A DNA stretch of 14,420 nt from Bacteroidota bacterium (GTDB lineage Bacteria; Bacteroidota; Bacteroidia; B-17B0; Aurantibacillaceae): assembly GCA_023433205.1 (NCBI GenBank), contig JAEZDS010000172.1, positions 1-14,420 on the forward strand, given 5' to 3'. How positions within the stretch are numbered: the first letter of the stretch is position 1; the number at the start of each line of letters is the position of its first letter. A program made the position numbers and the translations under genes. Positions 1 through 6,311 of the stretch are shown here, piece after piece. The notes beneath the pieces were generated by a model that was not told the origin of the DNA, did not search any database, and saw nothing but the letters and a program-made list of their open reading frames with translations.

Positions 1-20
1 TTCGAGACCCGTCTTTCGCT
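1..20 (+). tRNA. tRNA 3' end (probably tRNA-Gly, GCC), truncated by the window edge
   Basis: The window opens inside a T-loop (TTCGAGA, 1-7), followed by a T-stem 3' strand (CCCGT, 8-12), an acceptor 3' strand (CTTTCGC, 13-19) and a discriminator T (20). CCA is not encoded. A U discriminator together with an acceptor that would begin GCGAAAG is typical of bacterial tRNA-Gly, so Gly(GCC) is the likely identity. The anticodon lies outside the window, so the identity is an inference. A hairpin terminator follows 7 bases later and a tRNA-Leu comes next. Confidence 0.65.
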
Positions 21-27
21 CAGCAGG

Positions 28-49
28 AAAGCCCTTTTCGGGCTTTTTT
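28..49 (+). terminator. Rho-independent terminator after the first tRNA
   Basis: A 7-bp stem is formed by AAAGCCC (28-34) and GGGCTTT (40-46), with loop TTTTC (35-39). The T-run continues to 49. This is a classical intrinsic terminator and separates the two tRNA genes. Confidence 0.8.
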
Positions 50-58
50 GGTTTAGAT

Positions 59-142
59 GCCCGGGTGGTGGAATTGGTAGACACGCAGGACTTAAAATCC
101 TGTTCCCTCACAGGAGTACGGGTTCAAGTCCCGTCCCGGGTA
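59..142 (+). tRNA. tRNA-Leu (anticodon UAA)
   Basis: This is a complete class II tRNA. The acceptor stem is GCCCGGG (59-65) with CCCGGGT (135-141), closed by a G-U pair, and the discriminator is A142. The D-arm stem is GTG/CAC (68-70/82-84). The anticodon stem is CAGGA/TCCTG (86-90/98-102) with loop CTTAAAA (91-97), which gives anticodon TAA. A long variable arm (about 103-117) and T-arm GGGTTCAAGTCCC follow. The anticodon, the long variable arm and the A discriminator all agree with leucine. The two bases after the discriminator are CC followed by T, so CCA is not encoded. Confidence 0.97.
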
Positions 143-146
143 CCTC

Positions 147-200
147 AGAAGCAGAAAAAAGCCCTTTCGGTAAACTCCGTAGGGGCTTTTTTCTGCTTCT
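147..200 (+). terminator. Very stable hairpin terminator after tRNA-Leu
   Basis: A perfect 18-bp inverted repeat (AGAAGCAGAAAAAAGCCC at 147-164, complement at 183-200) encloses an 18-base loop that contains a small CGG/CCG stem (168-170/177-179). Each arm contains a run of six A or T next to the GCCC core. The hairpin can therefore end transcription from either strand: read on + it gives GGGGCTTTTTT, and read on - it also gives a U-run. Termination of the tRNA transcript is the obvious role. Confidence 0.85.
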
Positions 201-288
201 AAAACGCCAAAGGTGTTTTCAATCTCATAATTAAGGGGTTTCACCTGAAAAACTAGACCGGAAAATTATAATTCGGGTATCAAATTGC

Positions 289-312
289 GCCCCTTTAGTG
301 CTGGGCTTTTTT
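289..312 (+). terminator. Weak terminator-like hairpin
   Basis: GCCC (289-292) pairs with GGGC (303-306) across a 10-base loop and is followed by TTTTTT (307-312). The stem is only 4 bp, so efficiency is doubtful. The GCCC/GGGCTTTTTT core is the same as in the two tRNA terminators upstream, which suggests either a backup terminator or a decayed copy. Confidence 0.35.
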
Positions 313-345
313 GTTTCTACATTAGGCAAATTACAGTCGCTTTTA

Positions 346-376
346 TTGGAAGGTACTCTTGCCGGCAATAACTTTT
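346..376 (+). promoter_or_regulatory. Candidate promoter of the AsmA-like gene
   Basis: TTG (346-348) and TAACTTTT (369-376) are separated by 20 bases. This resembles the Bacteroidota promoter (TTG at -33, TAnnTTTG at -7) with one mismatch in the -7 box. It would give a leader of roughly 90 bases before the ATG at 472. The assignment rests on pattern alone. Confidence 0.35.
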
Positions 377-471
377 CCCTGGCCAGGCGTGTAATCGCCA
401 ATGTGGGGAGTTAAATTGAAGGCTTTTAAAAAAATCCTCCGTAACTTAATTCGCGGCAAACCGCCCTTTTT

Positions 472-3400
472 ATGAAAGATAAACGCAAATTGCTGAAGCG
501 CATTTTTATTGCTATCCTGCTCATTCCGGCTTTGTTTTTTACAATTCTTCTGTCTATACTGTATTTAAAACAAGACGCCATTGTTCAGGAGCTGATCTCC
601 ACTGTGAACGCCGATTTTAAGGGGGAGCTCAAGTTGCGTGAAAGCCACATTTCACTGTTCGCTAATCTGCCTTATGTTTCTATTGACCTTGAAGGCCTGG
701 ATTTGTATGGGGAAAAGAACAGTACAAAACCTCCAATTCTGCATGTCAACGATATTTACCTGGGCTTTGATGTATTTACGCTGCTGAAAGGAGATGTTGA
801 TATAAGATCGCTTCAACTTAGCGAAGGTTTTATACATCTTGTTCAGGATAAGGATGGAGAAATTAACCTCCTGCAAGCACTTGAGGCTGTGCAGCCCGTA
901 GAAGACGCTGAAGAAGAATTTCACATGCACCTGCAGGCAATTGAGCTCAGTAACATCGACATCACAAAATTCAATGAAGAAAATCTGATGACGGTTGAAG
1001 CTTTTGTTACCGGAGCTAAATCAAGTTTCAGCAGTTCAGAAGACCATATGCTTATTACAGTTGATAGCAGGTTTGTACTGAATGTGATACAGGATAAGGA
1101 TACAACCTTTTTTAAACACAAACATGTGGAGTTCGACACAAGGCTGGACTATAATAAAAAAAACCACAAACTTACAGCAACATCTTCTACACTCGATCTT
1201 GAGCAGGTGCTTTTTGATTTTGAAGGTTCAGTTGATCTCACTAACGACCCTGAATTCGATCTTAAATTAAGAGGGCAAAAACCTAACTTTGATATGCTGA
1301 TGGCCTTTGCACCGGAGGAGCTGGTGCCGGCTTTAAAAAAGTACGACAACAGAGGTAAGATCCTATTCGATGCCACGATTAAAGGACCATTGTCAGCAAC
1401 CAGAATGCCTTTTATAACCGCCTCCTTCAGCTGTGAGGACGGTTATCTGAGAAATTCGGAAACAGATAAAAAACTTGATCAGCTTAACTTCAGGGCTTCA
1501 TTTTCCAATGGCGATTCCGCAAGTCTTTCCACCATGCAGTTTGCGCTCGAGGACTTCAGTTCACGGCCCGAAGCCGGTATTTTCAGTGGTCATTTGAAAG
1601 TGAAAAATTTTACCTCTCCTGAGATTGATACACGGATCATTTCAGATTTTGATCTCGATTTTCTTTCCAAATTCCTCGGAATAAAAGATGTGCAGGACAT
1701 GAAGGGCAAGGTGAAACTCACCATGAACTTCAGGGATGTAATTGATCTGGAGCATCCGGAGCGTGCTATTGAGAAGCTCAACGAATCATATTTTACCGAA
1801 CTCTCTGTAAAAGGCCTGGGGCTGAGATACACAGGTTATCATCTTGCTCTGAGTAATCTTGATATTGAGGCAACACTAAAGGGGCATCAGGCTGTGATAA
1901 AACGGTTTGAGGGAAAGGTGGGCCGCTCTGATATTTCTGTAAGCGGACAGGTGAGTGATCTCCCCGCAATTCTGCACCACAGCGGCGACAAGGTTTTTTC
2001 CACTCTTAACATTCGTTCTAAGTTCCTTGATTTAAAAGAACTTACCTCCGGCGATACCGCTCTTAAGAAACCCGTTGATGAGCAGATCACTGATCTTAGT
2101 ATGAAACTGAGCTTCAAAAGTTCAGCCAGGGCTTTTACCGAATCTCCAAATTTACCGGTGGGTGAATTTTTTATCGATAATTTCTACGCGAAATTGAAGC
2201 ATTATCCTCATACCATCCATAATTTCCATGCCGATGTTCTTATTGATTCCTCAGATTTCAGGATAATCGACTTTAAAGGTATGGTAGATAAAAGCGACTT
2301 TCATTTTTCAGGTAAACTAAAACATTATGACCTCTGGTTTGCCGATACAGCCAGAGGCGATACCAGGATCGACTTTGACCTGATGTCACGTAAGATAAGA
2401 CTTGAAGATCTTTTTGCATACAAGGGAGAGAACTATGTACCTGAAGATTATCGTCATGAGGAGATAAAGAACCTGTTATTAAAGGGCCATGTTTTAATGC
2501 ACTTTCAGGACAGTATGCGATCAGCTGATCTTTATATTGACAGGCTTACGGCGCTTGCTAAATCTCATGATTATAAGTTTGAAAACTTTAAAGGGAGGGT
2601 GCATCTGGAAGATCAGCATCTTCTGGTGCAGGATTTTTCAGGAAAACTAGGCAGGAGCACCTTTGAATTAGATCTCAACTATTACCTTGGCTCTGATCAT
2701 ACGGTCAGAAAACGCGACAACCATTTTGAACTTCGCTCGCCACTTCTGGATCTGGATGAACTTTTCAGCTACAACCCTTCTCCTTCTTCAGCAGCAGTTA
2801 CGCCAGCGAGTCATGAACAGGGTTTTAATCTTTATGAATTGCCATTTACCGATATGACCTTTGATGTTGATGTGAAACACCTGAATTACCACAGGTACAT
2901 GATCGACAACTTCAGAGGAAAATTAAGAAGTACTGCAAATCATTTCCTTTATGTTGATACGCTTCAGCTACAGGCTGCCGACGGAAAGTTCGACCTAAAA
3001 GGTTACTTTAACGGATCAGATAAAGACAAGATCTATTTCAGCACTGATCTGAGCTTTGACCATGTTGACCTTGACAAACTGTTATTGAAATTTGAAAATT
3101 TCGGTCAGGATCACCTGGTGTCAGAAAATGTACATGGAACAGTGTCAGGAAAGCTCAACGGTAAACTTAGAATGCACCGCGACATGGTACCGGTGCTCGA
3201 TGAATCGGAGATCCACATGGATATAGAAGTGCTGAACGGCAGGCTTGAGAAATATGAGCCCCTTCGCGCGATTGCTGATTATTTCCAGGATAAGAACATT
3301 GAAAAAGTATTATTTGATACGCTGAAGAATCATCTCGATATGCAAGGGGGGGTTCTGTCTTTTCCAAAAATGACGATCAACTCCTCTCTTGGTTTTATTG

Positions 3401-3651
3401 AGGTATCTGGCAAACAGGACATGAACATGAACATGGAATATTATTTCAGGATCCCTATGAAATTAGTAACTGGGGCGGCAAGACAAAAACTTTTTGGAGC
3501 TCGAAGAGAAACCGAACTTGATCCACTGCAGGAAGATGAAATACAGTATAAAGGTGATTCAAAAAACACCAGGTTCATCAATCTGAAACTTACAGGCAAC
3601 ACAAATAATTACAAAATATCACTGAAAAAAGATAAGGCCGAAAAGTCCTGA
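472..3651 (+). CDS. AsmA-like inner-membrane-anchored periplasmic protein
   Basis: This 1059-residue protein has a short basic N-terminus (MKDKRKLLKR) and one hydrophobic segment at about residues 11-32, which acts as an uncleaved membrane anchor. The rest is predicted to lie in the periplasm. Residues 50-136 follow the AsmA N-terminal pattern: GELKLRESHISLFANLPYVS, then a hydrophobic strand pattern, then DKDGEINLLQAL. The remainder is rich in alternating beta strands with recurrent 'F.G.l' and 'DF.G' turns. The last 150 residues contain the AsmA C-terminal-like part (MNMEYYFRIPMKLVTGAARQ near residues 985-1005). AsmA/TamB/YhdP relatives are long beta-groove proteins implicated in phospholipid movement to the outer membrane and in envelope homeostasis. 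The length and single anchor fit the bridge-like members. The start is the first ATG in frame, with no ribosome binding site. A desaturase follows 219 bp downstream on the same strand, and joint transcription is possible but unproven. Confidence 0.85.
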   Translation: MKDKRKLLKRIFIAILLIPALFFTILLSILYLKQDAIVQELISTVNADFKGELKLRESHISLFANLPYVSIDLEGLDLYGEKNSTKPPILHVNDIYLGFDVFTLLKGDVDIRSLQLSEGFIHLVQDKDGEINLLQALEAVQPVEDAEEEFHMHLQAIELSNIDITKFNEENLMTVEAFVTGAKSSFSSSEDHMLITVDSRFVLNVIQDKDTTFFKHKHVEFDTRLDYNKKNHKLTATSSTLDLEQVLFDFEGSVDLTNDPEFDLKLRGQKPNFDMLMAFAPEELVPALKKYDNRGKILFDATIKGPLSATRMPFITASFSCEDGYLRNSETDKKLDQLNFRASFSNGDSASLSTMQFALEDFSSRPEAGIFSGHLKVKNFTSPEIDTRIISDFDLDFLSKFLGIKDVQDMKGKVKLTMNFRDVIDLEHPERAIEKLNESYFTELSVKGLGLRYTGYHLALSNLDIEATLKGHQAVIKRFEGKVGRSDISVSGQVSDLPAILHHSGDKVFSTLNIRSKFLDLKELTSGDTALKKPVDEQITDLSMKLSFKSSARAFTESPNLPVGEFFIDNFYAKLKHYPHTIHNFHADVLIDSSDFRIIDFKGMVDKSDFHFSGKLKHYDLWFADTARGDTRIDFDLMSRKIRLEDLFAYKGENYVPEDYRHEEIKNLLLKGHVLMHFQDSMRSADLYIDRLTALAKSHDYKFENFKGRVHLEDQHLLVQDFSGKLGRSTFELDLNYYLGSDHTVRKRDNHFELRSPLLDLDELFSYNPSPSSAAVTPASHEQGFNLYELPFTDMTFDVDVKHLNYHRYMIDNFRGKLRSTANHFLYVDTLQLQAADGKFDLKGYFNGSDKDKIYFSTDLSFDHVDLDKLLLKFENFGQDHLVSENVHGTVSGKLNGKLRMHRDMVPVLDESEIHMDIEVLNGRLEKYEPLRAIADYFQDKNIEKVLFDTLKNHLDMQGGVLSFPKMTINSSLGFIEVSGKQDMNMNMEYYFRIPMKLVTGAARQKLFGARRETELDPLQEDEIQYKGDSKNTRFINLKLTGNTNNYKISLKKDKAEKS

Positions 3652-3870
3652 GGTAACAAAAAGCGCCAAACTCTTTGTTCGTGACTACACAATTAAGGCT
3701 TTAGTCGGTAAAAATCCGTTAGACAAAGACTACAACGGTGAGGAAGATGATAATTCCTTATCTTTAGGCCATCAGAAAAACAACCCGGCTTTTTTTGATC
3801 AGATTCAATGTTCTTCTGCGATTTTCCGCTCTGGATGCTGGGTTTAATCATAAGCGGGCAATAGCATATT

Positions 3871-4944
3871 ATGAAGACACTTAAGTTTGTCAATAAAGAC
3901 AAAGGACAGTTCACTGCCACCTTACGCAAAAATGTAAACGATTATTTCAGAGAGAAAGGGATTTCTACCAAAGGAAATTTTAAGATGATATTTAAGGCCA
4001 TTACAATGATTGCCTGCTACCTGGTGCCATTTGTTTTAATTATAATTCTACCAATGAGCGACTGGCTTATTTTTCCGCTTTCAATGGTTATGGGAATTGG
4101 TATGGCAGGCATTGGTATGAGCGTTATGCACGATGCGGTGCATGGGTCATTCTCAAAGCGCAGATGGCTGAACAAAATGTTCGGTTCGTCAATGTATCTC
4201 ATTGGGGGCAATATTTTTAACTGGAAGATCCAGCATAACATACTTCACCACACCTTTACGAACGTTGAAGGTTTTGACGAAGATATTGAACCAATTGCCT
4301 CCCTCCGTTTGTCGAAACAGGCGCCTTTAAAAAGGTCACACAAATACCAGCACATCTACGCGTTTTTCCTTTACTGCCTTATGACAATCTCAAGAGTGTT
4401 CAGTGAGTTTCCTCGCCTGCTGAAGTACAACAAGGCCGGTTTTGTAAAAATGCAGGGATCTACTGCCAAAAAAGAGATGTTGATACTTACTCTTACAAAA
4501 CTGGGTTACTTTGCGGTTTTCCTTGGTCTTCCAATGATCTTCTCAGCTTTTTCGTGGTGGCTGATCCTGCTTGGTTTTATTACAATGCATGTGGTTGGGG
4601 GTTTATTTATGAGTACAGTATTTCAGATGGCGCACCTTGTTGAACTGGCAGCACAGCCCTTACCTGACGAATTTGGCGTGATAGAAAGTGAGTGGACTGT
4701 GCATGAATTACAGACCACGGCAAACTTCGCGCGCAAGAGCCGTTGGTTTGGGTGGCTTATCGGCGGGTTAAATTACCAGGTGGAACATCACCTTTTTCCA
4801 AATATCTGTCATATCCATTATAAGGCAATTTCGCCTATAGTTGAACGAACTGCCAGGCAGTTTGGTGTACCCTACCACGAAAACCGAACTTTTTTTGCCG
4901 CCATTGGTTCGCATGTCAGGATGCTGAAGGCGTTGGGGAGGTAA
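3871..4944 (+). CDS. Membrane fatty acid desaturase (acyl-CoA/acyl-lipid type)
   Basis: This 357-residue integral membrane di-iron enzyme introduces a double bond into a fatty acyl chain using O2 and an electron donor. All three histidine boxes are present: HDAVH (residues 87-91), HNILHH (122-127) and QVEHH (303-307) followed by LFPNICHIHY. Hydrophobic segments at about 42-61, 66-84, 163-176, 208-226 and 229-250 fit the usual pairs of membrane helices. The motif QTTANFA (281-287) and the QVEHH third box place it with the delta-5/delta-6-like (linoleoyl-CoA desaturase type) branch common in Bacteroidota. It lacks the fused cytochrome b5 domain of eukaryotic front-end desaturases, so a separate ferredoxin or cytochrome must supply electrons. 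Regiospecificity cannot be read from the sequence. The 219 bp upstream hold no gene. The downstream gene is convergent, 32 bp away, with no clear terminator between them. Confidence 0.93.
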   Translation: MKTLKFVNKDKGQFTATLRKNVNDYFREKGISTKGNFKMIFKAITMIACYLVPFVLIIILPMSDWLIFPLSMVMGIGMAGIGMSVMHDAVHGSFSKRRWLNKMFGSSMYLIGGNIFNWKIQHNILHHTFTNVEGFDEDIEPIASLRLSKQAPLKRSHKYQHIYAFFLYCLMTISRVFSEFPRLLKYNKAGFVKMQGSTAKKEMLILTLTKLGYFAVFLGLPMIFSAFSWWLILLGFITMHVVGGLFMSTVFQMAHLVELAAQPLPDEFGVIESEWTVHELQTTANFARKSRWFGWLIGGLNYQVEHHLFPNICHIHYKAISPIVERTARQFGVPYHENRTFFAAIGSHVRMLKALGR

Positions 4945-4976
4945 TTGGCAGTAAGTCCCAAGTATTATTATATGAT

Positions 4977-6134
4977 TTACTGAACTGAAGTCCCCTGTCT
5001 CCAGGGATATACTTCTATGCCGTTGCTGCGTTTTTGTTTGGAATTGCCCGCATACAAAACAAGCGATCGTTTTACACCGCTGAGGATTCTCCAATAATCA
5101 AGATTTTTGAAAAATTCATCTGTTATGGTCTTTCCTGATTTGATCTCAACCGGTAATAAATCCCCTGATTTATCCACAATCAGGTCAATTTCATGTCCGG
5201 TTTTATCACGCCAATAATACAGATTGATGGGTAGTCCGCTGTTGGTACGCTGTTTTACGAATTCAGTTACCACCATACATTCAAAAATAGCGCCCCGCAG
5301 CGGATGTGTTTTCAGGTGATTTACGTTGATGATCCGCAATAGTGAGCAAACCAGCGAAGTGTCATAAAAATATAATTTCGGGCGCTTCACCACGGTTTTG
5401 TTGAAGTTCTTAAAATGAGGTTTCAGCAGATAAATAATAAAGCTGCTTTCAAGTATGCCTATCCACGACTGAATGGTTTTAAGGTCAACCCCTGCCTCAA
5501 CCGAAAGAGAGCTCAGGTTCAGTTCCTGTCCGCATCTGCCTGCAAGCAGCGAAAGGAATCTCTCAAAGCGCAGCAGATCGCTGATGTTTTTTAACTGCCT
5601 TACGTCTCTTTCCAGATAGGTGCGGATATAATTCGGACACCAATCTGTTACTGGTATGCGCTGATGGTACACCGGGGGATAAAAGCCTTTAAGCATTAAT
5701 GAATCATCTGTTTTAGGGAGCTTACCTGCTTCATCCAGTTCAGTGGCAGATAGCGGGAGCAGTTGCATGTAGCCAATTCGCCCTGCAAGTGTTTGCGAGA
5801 TATTTTCCTGAAGTACAAAATTATTTGTTCCGGTAAGGATGTAGAGTCCTTTTTTCTTTGAGTTATCGAGTATCTCCTGCAGATATGAAAAAATTTCGGG
5901 AGCGCGTTGTACTTCATCCAGAATGGCGCCTTTCGGAAAACCTTCTAAAAAACCTCTCGTGTCGTGAACAGCGAACATAAGTGTGTCGGGGTTTTCAAGT
6001 GATACGTAAGGCTTGCTGTCAAAGATGGTTCGAACGAGCGTGGTTTTTCCCGACTGCCTGGGACCAACCACGGCCACAGCTTTAAAATTCCTGCTCAGCT
6101 GAAGTAGTTTTCTACCTGCATCCCTGCTTATCAT
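4977..6134 (-). CDS. AAA-family ATPase with DUF4143 C-terminal domain
   Basis: This protein has 385 residues if it starts at MISRDAGRKLLQL. An ATG 17 codons earlier (6185) is in frame, but the extension would run through the inverted repeat at 6148-6180 and carries no family similarity, so the shorter start is preferred. Walker A is GPRQSGKT (24-31), Walker B is AILDEVQ (70-76, D73/E74), and a sensor-1-like strand LTGTNN lies at 100-105. The family signature YIRTYLERDVRQL lies at 169-181. The C-terminal part has the PD-(D/E)XK-like layout common in DUF4143 proteins: E285, EID at 315-317, and EIK at 330-332. This family is abundant and often scattered in bacteria and archaea. Its cellular role is not established, and nuclease activity is only suggested by the fold. 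The gene sits alone between two convergent or co-oriented housekeeping genes, which fits an accessory insertion. Confidence 0.9.
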   Translation of the reverse strand: MISRDAGRKLLQLSRNFKAVAVVGPRQSGKTTLVRTIFDSKPYVSLENPDTLMFAVHDTRGFLEGFPKGAILDEVQRAPEIFSYLQEILDNSKKKGLYILTGTNNFVLQENISQTLAGRIGYMQLLPLSATELDEAGKLPKTDDSLMLKGFYPPVYHQRIPVTDWCPNYIRTYLERDVRQLKNISDLLRFERFLSLLAGRCGQELNLSSLSVEAGVDLKTIQSWIGILESSFIIYLLKPHFKNFNKTVVKRPKLYFYDTSLVCSLLRIINVNHLKTHPLRGAIFECMVVTEFVKQRTNSGLPINLYYWRDKTGHEIDLIVDKSGDLLPVEIKSGKTITDEFFKNLDYWRILSGVKRSLVLYAGNSKQKRSNGIEVYPWRQGTSVQ

Positions 6135-6143
6135 TCTACAAAT

Positions 6144-6180
6144 ATATGGAAAAATATGGAGTCTGATTCCATATTTTTCC
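6144..6180 (-). promoter_or_regulatory. Inverted repeat / heptamer array upstream of the ATPase gene (candidate operator)
   Basis: GGAAAAATATGGA (6148-6160) and its exact complement TCCATATTTTTCC (6168-6180) form a 13-bp inverted repeat with a 7-base spacer. The heptamer ATATGGA occurs twice in direct orientation exactly 10 bases apart (6144-6150, 6154-6160) and once inverted (6168-6174). The array starts about 10 bases upstream of the preferred ATG of the ATPase gene. It could be a protein-binding operator on one helical face or a 5' leader hairpin. The regulator is unknown. Confidence 0.55.
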
Positions 6181-6311
6181 GTCAAATTCTTCTGTATCCA
6201 CCTGTTTATAAGGTGTACTTATTTTTTTGTTGCAATTAGAATATAAAACCCCCTGTTGTTGGTGCGTCTTGATGAGCTCTTTTTCTGACTTTGAGAGAGA
6301 CGGATGGTGTA

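Larger units (their letters stand above)
201..471. other. Gene-free leader between the tRNA locus and the AsmA-like gene
   Basis: No credible coding frame or RNA gene is seen in these 271 bases. Three weak elements stand out. A short GCCC/GGGC hairpin followed by T6 lies at 289-312. A possible promoter lies at 346-376. A 4-bp GCGG-CAAA-CCGC hairpin with CCTTTTT (453-471) lies directly before the AsmA-like start codon. No Shine-Dalgarno sequence precedes that start, as is usual in this phylum. Confidence 0.5.

Noticed and set aside
1..471. tRNA locus as an integration site for a mobile element
   Set aside because: No integrase, no duplicated tRNA 3' end and no mobile gene are present in the window.
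3693..3929. Minus-strand frame of 78 codons between the AsmA-like and desaturase genes
   Set aside because: It overlaps the desaturase start and lacks a recognisable domain or promoter. The 219 bp gap seems to be non-coding.
4993..5006. CCCTG/CAGGG hairpin near the end of the ATPase gene as a bidirectional terminator
   Set aside because: It lies within the last codons, has only 5 bp and has no U-run on either strand.
4768..5094. Minus-strand frame spanning the desaturase end and the ATPase end
   Set aside because: It overlaps two real genes in another frame and has no similarity or plausible start context.
6135..6185. N-terminal extension of the ATPase from the upstream ATG
   Set aside because: The extra 17 residues are encoded by the inverted repeat region and precede the usual family start MISRDAG.
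6199..6215. CACCT/AGGTG 5-bp inverted repeat followed by a T-run
   Set aside because: The stem is too short for a confident terminator, no plus-strand gene ends nearby, and chance is likely.
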